Positions 1 to 8,122 of a stretch of 64,000 nucleotides of DNA are shown piece by piece; position 1 is the stretch's first letter, and every line of letters begins with the position of its first letter. A model generated the notes under the pieces. The model had not been told where the DNA came from. It saw only the letters and a program-made list of their open reading frames with translations, and did not search any database. The stretch covers positions 62,001 to 126,000 of the forward strand of contig NZ_BOMN01000023.1 in assembly GCF_016862215.1 (NCBI RefSeq). Reading direction: 5' to 3'. A program made the position numbers and the translations under genes. The stretch is from Winogradskya humida (GTDB taxonomy: Bacteria; Actinomycetota; Actinomycetes; Mycobacteriales; Micromonosporaceae).

Positions 1-1
1 G

Positions 2-466
2 CTGGAGCAGGCCGGTGACCTCGACGCGCTGGTCGTGCCGGTGGGCGGGGGCGGGCTCATGGCGGGCAGCGCCACCGCCGCCAAGGGGCTGCTGCCCGGG
101 ATCCGGATGATCGGCGTGGAGCCGCGGGAGGGCGACGACACCAAGCGGTCCCTCGAAGCCGGGGAGCGGGTCGCCGTACCCGTCTCCCGGACCGTGGCGG
201 ACGGCCTGGCCGCGCCCACCCCGGGCGAGCTGACCTTCGAGGTGAACCGGCGGCTGGTCGACGAGATCGCGCTGGTCGGCGATGACGAGATCTGCGACGC
301 GATGCGTTTCGCGTTCGAGCGGATGCGGATCGTGATCGAGCCGAGCGGTGCCACCGGACTGGCCGCGCTGCTGTCGGGGCGGCTCAAGGTCTCCGGCCGG
401 GTCGGCGTGATCATCTCGGGTGGCAACATCGACGTGACGCGGTTCGTGACGCTGCTCTCCCGATGA
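2..466 (+). CDS. PLP-dependent threonine/serine dehydratase-type enzyme, C-terminal part (5' end outside window)
   Basis: Reading is open from the first base, so only the last 154 residues are present. The glycine-rich loop VGGGGLMAG that holds the PLP phosphate, the strand motif IGVEP, the segment EPSGATG and the terminal ISGGNID are typical of fold-type II PLP enzymes of the threonine dehydratase / serine racemase group. These enzymes deaminate threonine or serine, or racemise serine. The PLP lysine would lie upstream, and no ACT regulatory domain follows, which suggests the short catabolic or racemase type rather than biosynthetic IlvA. The exact substrate cannot be told. Confidence 0.85.
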   Translation: MEQAGDLDALVVPVGGGGLMAGSATAAKGLLPGIRMIGVEPREGDDTKRSLEAGERVAVPVSRTVADGLAAPTPGELTFEVNRRLVDEIALVGDDEICDAMRFAFERMRIVIEPSGATGLAALLSGRLKVSGRVGVIISGGNIDVTRFVTLLSR

Positions 467-560
467 GGAACTGTCGGGTAACTTGCGGGAAGCTGGTCAT
501 CGCCCGCCCGACTGTGGACTGTGGCTGATTTCCGGAGTTGTTACGCCTGAGGGGGCCGTG

Positions 561-1505
561 ATGACCGCGACAGTCGCCTTCGACATCAACACCGTGCGCA
601 GCAGCGCCGACCTGCTGCGCACCGAACGCATCCGCATCGCGCCGGACGAGCCCGGCCTGGTGCCGTCCGGCCGGGGCTGGGGCGAGGCCAAACGCGAGAT
701 GGCCGAGCTCTGCGCGGTGCCCCCGGCGACGATCGCCGAGGTTCTCGAGATGCTGACCCGGGCGCAGCGCATCATGGACCTGCTCCCGCCGCCGGCCGCC
801 AACCGGATCGCGTCGTTCAACTCGCTCTACTTCACCATCACCGACCGGGTGGGGGCGGCGCTGACCGGCCCCGACGTGGTCGACCCCGCGTTCCTGGAGC
901 TGCTCGACGTCGAGTTCGCCAAGCGCTACTTCGACGCGCTGCGGCTCTGGGGCGAGGAGGACCACGGCACCCCGGACGCCTGGGAGGTGCTGTTCCGCCG
1001 GGCCCAGGACGAGAGGATCAGCCGGCTCGCCGCCGCTATCCTCGGTGTCAACGCGCACATCAACCACGACCTGGCGCTGGCCCTGGTCGCCACGTGGGAG
1101 CGGCTCGGCACCCCGCCCGGCGACGTCGTGCACCCCGACTACCTGCTGATCAACAAGATCTTCTACCAGGAGATCCCCCGGCTGCGCCGCCGCTACTCGA
1201 CCAGCTGGCAGCTGCGCGTCGACGCGCTGGCCGGCGACCTCGACGACTGGAGCCAGTCGGTGCTCGTGGCGGCGACCCGCGCGCACGCGTGGGACCAGGG
1301 CAAGCGGCTGTGGGACCTGCGCGACGAGGCCGAGCATCTCGCCCACGCCCGGCTGGTGATGGACCGCGCCTCGGCCTACGTCGGGGAGCTGCTGATCACC
1401 AGTGACGGAGTGTTCAACCAGGTCGGCGTGGTGCTCAAGGCCGGGCGTGACACGGTCCGCGGCGCGTGGCGCCGGGTGTTCCACAGGCGGCGTGCCGGAA
1501 TCTGA
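561..1505 (+). CDS. DUF5995-family protein
   Basis: A 314-residue protein of unknown biochemical role. It begins MTATVAFDINTV and has the mostly helical, Trp-rich composition of the actinobacterial DUF5995 family, including the ILGVNAHINHDLALAL segment I associate with that family. ATG at 561 is chosen because GAGGGGG lies a few bases upstream; in-frame starts from 483 would extend into the run after the dehydratase. No signal peptide or clear membrane helix is seen, so it is probably cytoplasmic. A catalytic role for the His residues in NAHINHD is possible but not shown. Confidence 0.75.
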   Translation: MTATVAFDINTVRSSADLLRTERIRIAPDEPGLVPSGRGWGEAKREMAELCAVPPATIAEVLEMLTRAQRIMDLLPPPAANRIASFNSLYFTITDRVGAALTGPDVVDPAFLELLDVEFAKRYFDALRLWGEEDHGTPDAWEVLFRRAQDERISRLAAAILGVNAHINHDLALALVATWERLGTPPGDVVHPDYLLINKIFYQEIPRLRRRYSTSWQLRVDALAGDLDDWSQSVLVAATRAHAWDQGKRLWDLRDEAEHLAHARLVMDRASAYVGELLITSDGVFNQVGVVLKAGRDTVRGAWRRVFHRRRAGI

Positions 1506-1554
1506 CAATCGGCCACAGTGGAGTGTCTTGCCCGCCGGTGATATCAAGGCACCC

Positions 1555-2469
1555 GTGACCAACGAGCAGGGTGATCCGGACCCCAGGCCGGGCTGGAAAC
1601 CAAGGCAACCACCAGCGTCGATGTCCTTGACCTCGGGTGCTTTCGGCAAGCGTCAGGCGGCGGCGGCCACCCCGCCCCTGCTGCGGCAGGAGCCACCATC
1701 TCCGGAGCAGCCCGCTGCTCCGGAGGCCGCGCCGGCGGCGCCGCGGGGGCGTCGGCGGTGGGTCTGGGCATCGGCGGGGGCCGCGACCCTGGCCGTCGTG
1801 GCGGCAGCACTCCTGGTGTCCGGCGAGGACGACGGCCCGGCGGCGCCCGCGGCAGGCGGGCCGCCGGCCCGGGCGCTGTCCGACGGGACGCCGGGCGCGA
1901 CGGCGGCCACCGGCACGGCGCCGAGCGCTGTCGCCTCGCTGGGTGGGCTCTCGGACGGCGAGGTCTCGAACGGTTTGGTGCCACTCGCGACCGGCGTACC
2001 GTCCACGGGGCCGTCGATCTCGCTCAGCACCACCGCCCCGGCCCCGAAGACGACCCCCACCACCCCGGCGGGGCGGGTCAGCGACGGCGCCGATCTCGCG
2101 CTGCACCGCCCGGTCACGGCCTCCAGTTCGGAGGGCAGGGGCTGGCCGGCGGAGGACGCCGTCGACGGGGACGACACCACGCGCTGGGGCAGCGGCTTCG
2201 CCGACAACCAGTGGATCGCGGTCGACCTGGGCGAGCTCTGGTCGGTCAGCCGGGTCGAGGTCGTGTGGGAGCGCGCGTACGCCACCGAGTACCGCGTCGA
2301 GGTGTCGCAGGACGGCAGCACGTGGCGGTCCGCGTACACCGGCGCGAAGGGCAAGGAAGGCACGGTCACCACGACGTTCAAGGCGACCCCCGCCCGCTGG
2401 GTACGCGTCTACGGCCTGCGACGCAGCAACGGATACGGCATCTCCATCTACCGGCTGTCGGTGCGTTAA
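1555..2469 (+). CDS. Membrane-anchored protein with C-terminal F5/8 type C (discoidin) domain
   Basis: A 304-residue protein from GTG 1555. Residues 1-68 are Pro/Ala-rich and cytoplasmic. A membrane helix (WVWASAGAATLAVVAAALLV) spans about 69-90, followed by a roughly 90-residue Ala/Thr/Pro/Ser-rich linker. The last ~130 residues form an F5/8C fold (ALHRPVTASSSEG, NQWIAVDLGE, YRVEVSQDGSTW, ARWVRVYGL), which usually binds carbohydrate at the cell surface. No catalytic domain is attached. A downstream start at Met 1621 is possible. Its stop shares bases with the stop of the convergent GGDEF gene inside the sequence TTAA. Confidence 0.8.
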   Translation: MTNEQGDPDPRPGWKPRQPPASMSLTSGAFGKRQAAAATPPLLRQEPPSPEQPAAPEAAPAAPRGRRRWVWASAGAATLAVVAAALLVSGEDDGPAAPAAGGPPARALSDGTPGATAATGTAPSAVASLGGLSDGEVSNGLVPLATGVPSTGPSISLSTTAPAPKTTPTTPAGRVSDGADLALHRPVTASSSEGRGWPAEDAVDGDDTTRWGSGFADNQWIAVDLGELWSVSRVEVVWERAYATEYRVEVSQDGSTWRSAYTGAKGKEGTVTTTFKATPARWVRVYGLRRSNGYGISIYRLSVR

Positions 2470-3977
2470 CCGGTGATGACGCGGTTGCGGCCGGCGTGCT
2501 TGGCCGCGTAGAGCAGCTCGTCGGCGCGGTTGACCAGGGTGCGGGCAGAGTCGTCCGGGCGCAGCGCGGTGAGCCCGATGCTGGCCGTGACGCTCAGCCC
2601 GTTCGCGACGGCGGTCCAGGCGTAGGACTGGATCGCCGCCCGCAGGCCCTCGACCCGCCGGGCGGCGACCGCCGGGTCCGCGTCGAGGATCAGGATGAAC
2701 TCCTCACCGCCGTGCCGGCCCGCGTGACCGCCCACCTTGGCGAGCAGTTCGGCGACCCGGCACAGGACCATGTCGCCGATCGCGTGCGTGTACGTGTCGT
2801 TGACCGCCTTGAAGTGGTCGAGGTCGATCAGGGCGACGCTGACCGGGCCGCGCTGTGTGGCCGGGGTGCGGATCAGATCGGCGAGCTGCGCGTCCGAGCG
2901 GCGCCGGTTCCACAGCCCCGTCAGCGCGTCCCGCTCGGCCATCTCCCGGAACCGCTCGGTGGTGCGGCGGGCCTCGTCGACGGCGAACTGGGCGTGCGCG
3001 ACGCGGGCCATGACCTCGCTGCGCTCGGATCGGCGTACGGTCCAGGCCTCGTGGAATTCGACCATCTCGTGGTACGCGGTGGCGAAGTCACCCAGCTCGG
3101 CATGGCACCCGGCGATCATCTTGCGGGCCAGCGCGTCGACGTCGGCGAGCCGGTCCCGGGCCGCCAACTCCCGGCAGGCCCTCAGCGTGTGCAGCGCCGC
3201 GCCGATGTTGCCGTCCCGGCGCTGGATGTCGGCGAGGGTGATCAGGGCGTTCGGCACGGCGTCGGAGTCGGTCGGCTCGGACGTCGCGATGGCCCGCTCG
3301 ATCAGCGCGAGCGCCCCGGCGGGATCCCCGGTCTCCAGCATGATCCGCGCCATCGTGTCGGCGCAGGAGGCGTTCAGCGGCTCCCCGGTGCGCTCGCTGC
3401 ACATCCGCATCCGGTCCACCAGGTCGGCGGCGGTCCGCAGGTCACCGGACGTGTACGAGCACCACGCCCAGTTGTTCAGGTTCGCCAGGATCAGCGCGGG
3501 CACCCGGGTCGCCTCGGCCAGTTCCTGCGCCACCCGGAACTCCCGGTGCGACATGCCCCCGATCCGCCGGTCGTTGACCTGCAGAGCCAGGACGATCGCA
3601 TGGTCGGCGCGCAGCACCGGCGGGTCACCGGGATGCAGCATCCGGCTCGCCGGGTACGCGTTCCGCACCGCCTGCGCGTTGTCCCCGATCCGCCACAGCC
3701 CCCCGGCCACGACGGCGTGGGCGTGGGCGACGACGATCCGGTCACCGGTACCGGCGAGCACGGCGCGGGCCTGCGCGATCCCCTCGGGGGCACGGCCGCC
3801 CCGGTTGTGCAGCTCGGCGACGACGAGCCTGCCGAGATCGGCGAGCTGGCGGTCCCCGGCGGTGACGGCGGCGCGCACGAGCGCTCCGGCCCGGTCGGCG
3901 AGGCCCTTGTGGCTGACGTAGACGCCGGCGACGAGGCTGTCGAGCGAGCCGTCCAGAGTTGCGGGGGCGGCATTCAT
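2466..3977 (-). CDS. Diguanylate cyclase (GGDEF) with N-terminal TPR-like sensor region
   Basis: A 503-residue protein. Residues 1-320 are helical repeats of TPR style, rich in Ala/Leu, probably a protein-protein or ligand sensing module. A GGDEF domain follows, opening with DALTGLWNRRR and carrying the active-site loop GGEEF within RHGGEEFILIL, an accepted active variant. It should make cyclic di-GMP from two GTP in the cytoplasm; no membrane helix is seen. The start at 3977 is the first Met that leaves room for the divergent gene at 4068, although the ribosome site is weak. No upstream I-site (RxxD) is obvious. Confidence 0.88.
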   Translation of the reverse strand: MNAAPATLDGSLDSLVAGVYVSHKGLADRAGALVRAAVTAGDRQLADLGRLVVAELHNRGGRAPEGIAQARAVLAGTGDRIVVAHAHAVVAGGLWRIGDNAQAVRNAYPASRMLHPGDPPVLRADHAIVLALQVNDRRIGGMSHREFRVAQELAEATRVPALILANLNNWAWCSYTSGDLRTAADLVDRMRMCSERTGEPLNASCADTMARIMLETGDPAGALALIERAIATSEPTDSDAVPNALITLADIQRRDGNIGAALHTLRACRELAARDRLADVDALARKMIAGCHAELGDFATAYHEMVEFHEAWTVRRSERSEVMARVAHAQFAVDEARRTTERFREMAERDALTGLWNRRRSDAQLADLIRTPATQRGPVSVALIDLDHFKAVNDTYTHAIGDMVLCRVAELLAKVGGHAGRHGGEEFILILDADPAVAARRVEGLRAAIQSYAWTAVANGLSVTASIGLTALRPDDSARTLVNRADELLYAAKHAGRNRVITG

Positions 3978-4067
3978 GTCCGGCCCATCGGCTCCCGAAA
4001 TGCAACCATGAGCGGTACGCGTACTCCTTGAGCGGTACCTGAGGAACGTACCCATAAGGTCTTGATC

Positions 4068-4826
4068 ATGGCTGTGTCGCTGCTGACCCTGAACGCGCTG
4101 ATGAAGGGGGACGTCCGGGCCCGGCTGCGGGTTCTCGGCGGGCTGCTGGAGAGCTCCGGGTACGACGTGGTGTGCCTGCAGGAGGTGATGTACCGCTCCC
4201 ACGCGGTGCTGCTGCGAGGTCTCGCCCGCTCGTACGGCTACCGGGCCTGGAGCGGGGCGGTGCTGCTCGAGGGCGGGCTCGTGGTGCTGTCCCGGCTGCC
4301 GGTCGGGAGCGCCCGGTTCGTGCGCTATCCGATGAGCGGGCCGGCGCGACCCGAGTTCATCATGCGCAAGGGTGCCCAGGTCGTCCAGGTCACGACCGCC
4401 GACGGCCCGCTCGCGGTGATCAACACCCACCTGTCGGCCAACCGGGACGGCGACTGGTCACCGGGCGCCCGGTACACCCACGTCCAGCGTCGCGAGCTGG
4501 CCACGCTCGCCGCGGTCGTCTCGGGGGTCGATGCTTCGCTGCCGGTGGTCGTCGCCGGGGATCTGAACGTGCCCCGGACAGCGGCGTCGCTCGCGGGCTT
4601 CCTGACGGCCGCCGGACTGCGGGATACTCGGGCCGATGACACCGGGCCCACGTATCGTCCGACTCCGCGCTGGCCGTCGCCACCCGCGTTCGACCACGTC
4701 CTGGTCCGGCCGGGGACGGTGGCGGAGACCCGGCTCGTCCTGCGGGATCCGGTCACGCTGGGTGATGGGTGGCAGGCGTACCTGTCGGATCATTACGGCG
4801 TCGCGGCCGAGCTGACGCTGCCGTGA
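4068..4826 (+). CDS. Endonuclease/exonuclease/phosphatase (EEP) fold protein, first gene of SLOG-SLATT operon
   Basis: A 252-residue protein. EEP signatures appear in order: SLLTLNAL, DVVCLQEV (metal-binding Glu), the strand/loop VINTHLS with catalytic His, VVAGDLNVP (Asp and Asn of the active site) and C-terminal LSDHYGVAAEL (catalytic Asp-His). All key residues are present, so an Mg-dependent phosphoesterase is expected. EEP enzymes cut DNA or RNA, phosphoinositides, or 2',5'-oligonucleotides (PDE12). ATG 4068 follows AAGG with about 8 bases spacing. Its stop overlaps the next gene's GTG in GTGA, so it is probably translationally coupled to the SLOG gene, and a shared job is inferred. Confidence 0.88.
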   Translation: MAVSLLTLNALMKGDVRARLRVLGGLLESSGYDVVCLQEVMYRSHAVLLRGLARSYGYRAWSGAVLLEGGLVVLSRLPVGSARFVRYPMSGPARPEFIMRKGAQVVQVTTADGPLAVINTHLSANRDGDWSPGARYTHVQRRELATLAAVVSGVDASLPVVVAGDLNVPRTAASLAGFLTAAGLRDTRADDTGPTYRPTPRWPSPPAFDHVLVRPGTVAETRLVLRDPVTLGDGWQAYLSDHYGVAAELTLP

Positions 4827-5548
4827 AAGTCTTTACCATCGACTTCGGTGCGGGCCGGGCGGCGCTCGCCGTGCGGGTCGGGCAGCCGGGCGAGCTGCCG
4901 GCGGCGCTGCACGATCTCGGCCTCGGCACACCTCGCCCGGTCGTCACGGTTGTCGGGGGCGCGGGCGGCATGACCGCCGCGGATCTGGACGGGCTGCGCG
5001 CCGTGATGGCCGAGGGCGTGATCCCGGCCATCCATGACAGCGGTGCGACGGTCGTGGATGGCGGCACCGACGCCGGGGTGATGCGGCTGATGGGCCGCGC
5101 CCGCAACGGCTTCCCCCTCGTCGGCGTCGCCGCGGCCGCGACGGTCACCCTGCCCGGCGGCGCTACGGCAGCGGCCGGTGCCGCCCCGCTCGAGCCGCAT
5201 CACAGCCACTTCGTGCTGACGCCCGGGCGCGAGTGGGGCGCCGAGGCGCCGTGGATCGTCGACGTGGCGGCTCGTGTCGCCGATCCTCATCCGGCGGTGA
5301 CTGTGCTGGTCAACGGGGGCCGGATCGCCTACGACGACGCGGCCCGGGCGCTGCGGGCCGGACGGGCGGTGCTGGTCCTGGCGGGCAGCGGGCGTGCCGC
5401 CGACCGGATCGCGGGGGCCCGCGAGGGTGAGTGCGGCAACGACCCCGCCACCCGGATCGCCGGTTCGCCGCTCGTCCACATCGTGCAGATATCCGACACC
5501 GCGGCAGTTCGTGCCCGCCTGAGGACCCTGCTGACGCCGCCGAGCTGA
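4823..5548 (+). CDS. LSDAT-type SLOG domain protein (prokaryotic relative of the TRPM N-terminal domain)
   Basis: A 241-residue protein starting at GTG 4823, overlapping the EEP stop by 4 bases. The Rossmann-like SLOG pattern is visible: VVTVVGGAGGM, then DSGATVVDGGTDAGVM, the strand PLVGVAA, the segment PHHSHFVLTPGREWG and later VLVNGGRIAYDD and VLVLAGSGRAAD. This matches the LSDAT branch, whose animal members form the N-terminal domain of TRPM channels and bind nucleotide-type ligands. In bacteria it is predicted to sense or process a nucleotide and to control SLATT membrane effectors (Burroughs/Aravind comparative work). Here it sits directly upstream of two such genes. No membrane segment is present in this protein. 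Confidence 0.85.
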   Translation: MKVFTIDFGAGRAALAVRVGQPGELPAALHDLGLGTPRPVVTVVGGAGGMTAADLDGLRAVMAEGVIPAIHDSGATVVDGGTDAGVMRLMGRARNGFPLVGVAAAATVTLPGGATAAAGAAPLEPHHSHFVLTPGREWGAEAPWIVDVAARVADPHPAVTVLVNGGRIAYDDAARALRAGRAVLVLAGSGRAADRIAGAREGECGNDPATRIAGSPLVHIVQISDTAAVRARLRTLLTPPS

Positions 5549-5560
5549 GAACATCTCCCG

Positions 5561-6067
5561 ATGTCGCTGTCGTTGTTGGCTCGATTCCCCCGGCTCGGGG
5601 CCCCGGCCGCGTCGAAGCCTGTCATCCCTGAGCACGTCCGGGAGCGCTGGCCGGCCCTGGCGGAGGACCTGGCGGTGCTGGCCGAGGTGGTGGAGCCGGA
5701 CTTCTCCGCGTACGACCGGGAGGCCCTGCGGAAACAGAACGCCTACCGCCGGCAGCAGGTCCTGGTGCTGCTGGGCTCGGCGGTCGTCACCACGCTCGGC
5801 GGGATCCAGGCCCTGATCCCCGGGCAGCGCTGGCCCGGGCTGGTCCTCGCGGCCGCGGGCGTGCTGCTCGCCACCAGCAGCCAATGGGCCCGCGAGCGGG
5901 CCACGGTCGACGAGTACCTGCAGGCCCGGGTGCGGGCCGAGCGGCTGCGTGCCCTGCACTTCCGCTATCTCGCCCGGACCGGCCCCTATGCCGGCCCCGC
6001 CGAGGCCCGGCTGCGGGCGCTGCGGCACGCGGTGGTGGCCGTGAAAGCCGGGAAGGAACCCCGGTGA
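5561..6067 (+). CDS. SLATT-like 2TM effector protein 1
   Basis: A 168-residue protein. An N-terminal cytoplasmic helical region (about 1-60) is followed by two membrane helices, VLVLLGSAVVTTLGGIQALI and WPGLVLAAAGVLLATSSQWA, separated by a short GQR turn. A long amphipathic helix with YLQARVRAERLRALHFRYLA and then GPYAGP follows. This is the layout and residue pattern of SLATT/DUF4231 proteins, predicted pore-forming or membrane-disrupting effectors paired with SLOG or SMODS proteins. It starts 12 bases after the SLOG stop and overlaps the second 2TM gene by 4 bases. Confidence 0.8.
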   Translation: MSLSLLARFPRLGAPAASKPVIPEHVRERWPALAEDLAVLAEVVEPDFSAYDREALRKQNAYRRQQVLVLLGSAVVTTLGGIQALIPGQRWPGLVLAAAGVLLATSSQWARERATVDEYLQARVRAERLRALHFRYLARTGPYAGPAEARLRALRHAVVAVKAGKEPR

Positions 6068-6504
6068 GCGATCGTGACGCCGCGGTCCGCCGGCTCTACA
6101 AGGACCTGCGGATCACCGAACAGCTCGCCTTCTACCGCCGGCGCAGCGGGGAATACCACGCCGCGGACAGACAGGCCATCCTGGTGCGCAACGCGCTGCT
6201 CGCTCTGGCGGCGCTCGCCGGGGTGGCGGGTCAGGCCCTCGGGGAGACCGGGCGCACGGTGACCGGGGTGGTGGCGGCGGTGCTGGCGGCGATGGCGACG
6301 GCGGTCACCGCGTACGAGACGTTGATCGGTTTTGCCCCGGTCGCCAGGATCTATGACGACGCGGCCCTGAGCCTGGAGGAAGCCGAGCTCGACTGGGATG
6401 CCGGCACGGACCTGGCGGCGGACGTCGACCGGGTGGAGCAGGTGTTCCGCTCGGAGGCGGGGCAGTGGGGGCAGCTCACCATCCAGCCCCCGCCGGAGCC
6501 GTGA
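6064..6504 (+). CDS. SLATT-like 2TM effector protein 2
   Basis: A 146-residue protein from GTG 6064, overlapping the previous stop in GTGA. It repeats the same architecture: N-terminal charged helix (LYKDLRITEQLAFYRRRSGE), two hydrophobic helices (NALLALAALAGVAGQAL and VTGVVAAVLAAMATAVTAYE), and an acidic C-terminal helix (ALSLEEAELDWDAG). It is clearly diverged from the first 2TM protein, so a hetero-oligomer rather than a recent duplicate is likely. This is the last gene of the four-gene operon. Neither 2TM protein alone carries an enzyme motif. Confidence 0.78.
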   Translation: MSDRDAAVRRLYKDLRITEQLAFYRRRSGEYHAADRQAILVRNALLALAALAGVAGQALGETGRTVTGVVAAVLAAMATAVTAYETLIGFAPVARIYDDAALSLEEAELDWDAGTDLAADVDRVEQVFRSEAGQWGQLTIQPPPEP

Positions 6505-6529
6505 CTCACAAGATCCGCGGGGCCGTTGT

Positions 6530-6543
6530 GATAACGCGTTATC
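6530..6543. promoter_or_regulatory. 14-bp perfect palindrome upstream of the nnaR-like gene
   Basis: GATAACGCGTTATC reads the same on both strands and lies 57 bases before the GTG of the HemD-wHTH regulator, in the gap after the SLATT operon. Its symmetry and position suggest a dimeric repressor or activator site, possibly autoregulation by the downstream wHTH protein. It does not fit the GlnR box with correct spacing. Confidence 0.5.
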
Positions 6544-6599
6544 GCCGGGGAAACAACCGGGGCCACCCCGCGTAACCTGCCGTGGCGAGCATCTGACGG

Positions 6600-7712
6600 G
6601 TGAACCTTTCCAGCACGCCGGGGCCGCTTGCCGGGTTCACCGTCGCCGTGACCGCCGAGCGGCGGCGTGAGGAGCTCGCCGCGCTGCTGGAACGCCGTGG
6701 TGCCCGGGTCGTGCTCGCGCCCGCGATCACCATCGTGCCGCTGCGCGACGACCAGGCGCTGCACGCCGCCACCGCGGCCTGCGTCGGGCTCGCCCCCGAG
6801 ATCGTCGTCGCCACGACCGGCATCGGCTTCCGGGGCTGGCTCGAAGCCGCCGAGGGCTGGGGCATGGGCGATCCGCTGCGGGCGGCCCTCGGCCGGGCCC
6901 GGCTGATCGCGCGCGGCGCCAAACCGTGCGGCGCTATCCGGGCCGCCGACCTCAGCGAGGACTGGTCCGCCGCGACCGAGTCGTCGGAGGAGATCCTCGA
7001 ACGCCTCCTCGCCCAGGGGATCGCCGGCCGCCGCATCGCCGTCCAGCTGCACGGCGGCCCGCAGTCCGAGCTCACCGACGCCCTGCGCGCGGCGGGGGCG
7101 GCCGTCGTGGAGATCCCGGTCTACCGCTGGACGCTGCCACCCGACATCACCCCGGTGCGCCGCCTGGTCACCCAGCTCACCGCCGGCCAGATCGACGCCG
7201 TGACCTTCACCAGCGCCCCCGCCGTCCGCGGCCTGCTCGACATCGCGGGCGACGAGGCCGGCCAGGTGCTGGACGCCTTCCGCGGCCCGGCCATGGCGGC
7301 GTGCGTGGGACCGGTGACCGCGGCGTCGCTGGTCCAGCAGGACGTCCCGGTGGTCATGCCGCACCGGTCCCGCCTCGGCGCCCTGGTCAAGACGGTCACC
7401 GACGAACTGCCCCGCCGTACGCCCAAGCTCTCGGTCGCCGGCGACACCCTCGAGATCCGTGGCCACGCCGTGCTGATCGACGGCCGGGTGCAGCCGCTCG
7501 CCCCGGCGGCGATGGCGATCCTGGGTTCGCTGTCCGCCCGGCCGGGCGCGGTGGTCTCGAAGGAACGGCTGGTGGCTTCGCTGCCGCGCGGCACGGACGG
7601 GCACGCGGTCGACGTGGCGATCGCCCGGCTGCGGACGGCGCTGGGCGGCGGCGGGCACATCGAGACGGTGATCAAGCGCGGGTACCGGCTGCGGGTGGAC
7701 GAGCCGGCATGA
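6600..7712 (+). CDS. nnaR: HemD-like domain fused to winged-helix DNA-binding domain, nitrate/nitrite assimilation regulator type
   Basis: A 370-residue protein. Residues ~10-265 are a uroporphyrinogen-III synthase-like fold (FTVAVTAERRREELAALL, TFTSAPAVRGLL, ACVGPVTAASL). Residues ~280-368 form an OmpR-type winged helix (QPLAPAAMAILGSL, VVSKERLVASL, HAVDVAIARLRTALG, IKRGYRLRV). This fusion is the architecture of Rv0260c/NnaR, which works with GlnR on nitrate and nitrite genes in mycobacteria. The order here (nnaR, CbiX-like gene, nir genes, narK) matches that locus. It may also be bifunctional and support siroheme supply. GTG 6600 has a poor ribosome site. Its stop overlaps the next ATG as ATGA. 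Confidence 0.85.
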   Translation: MNLSSTPGPLAGFTVAVTAERRREELAALLERRGARVVLAPAITIVPLRDDQALHAATAACVGLAPEIVVATTGIGFRGWLEAAEGWGMGDPLRAALGRARLIARGAKPCGAIRAADLSEDWSAATESSEEILERLLAQGIAGRRIAVQLHGGPQSELTDALRAAGAAVVEIPVYRWTLPPDITPVRRLVTQLTAGQIDAVTFTSAPAVRGLLDIAGDEAGQVLDAFRGPAMAACVGPVTAASLVQQDVPVVMPHRSRLGALVKTVTDELPRRTPKLSVAGDTLEIRGHAVLIDGRVQPLAPAAMAILGSLSARPGAVVSKERLVASLPRGTDGHAVDVAIARLRTALGGGGHIETVIKRGYRLRVDEPA

Positions 7713-8119
7713 GGCGGCTGGTCGCGGTGGCGCACGGGACGCGGTCGGTGGCGGGGCAGGAGCAGATCCGGGCGCTGGTGGACCGGGTCGCGCTGCGGCT
7801 TCCGGGGACCGAGGTCCGGCTGACCTACGTGGACGTCCAGCACCCGCGGGTCGAGACGATGACCTTCGGGGTGGGCACGGTGGTCGTGCCGCTTCTGCTC
7901 TCCACCGGCCATCACGTACGCGTGGACATCGCGAACGCCGTCGCCGGCAGCGGCGCGGTGGTGACGCCGCCGCTCGGGCCGGACGCCGTCCTCGTGGCGA
8001 GCATGCGCCGTCCCCTCAGCGGCGCCGCCGCTGTGCGCCGACCCGGTGATCGAGGACCTCGTGGTCACGCGATACGTGCACGCGGCCGCGGTCTCACATT
8101 GACCTTGGGCGCGTTGTAA
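7709..8119 (+). pseudogene. Sirohydrochlorin chelatase (CbiX)-like gene, internally deleted and frameshifted
   Basis: From ATG 7709 (ATGA overlap with nnaR) the protein starts as a good CbiX-like chelatase: LVAVAHGTRSVAGQ with the metal-binding His, YVDVQHPRVE, VVPLLLSTGHHVRVDI (second His) and PLGPDAVLV. After about residue 105 the frame turns into low-complexity Arg/Gly sequence and stops at 8119. In the +1 frame, 8031-8102 encodes LCADPVIEDLVVTRYVHAAA and a stop, which is the usual C-terminal tail of this family. The two parts together make ~130 residues against ~240 normally, so most of the second half appears deleted with a shift of frame. A short active variant cannot be excluded, because the first half holds both His residues. 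Confidence 0.7.
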
Positions 8120-8122
8120 GGA

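Noticed and set aside
1758-4031. 757-residue plus-strand frame across the F5/8C and GGDEF genes
   Set aside because: Arg/Gly/Ala noise spanning two convergent real genes.
6541-6570. GlnR box before nnaR
   Set aside because: GTTAT and GAAAC elements are present, but the spacing is 7 and the first half is off consensus.
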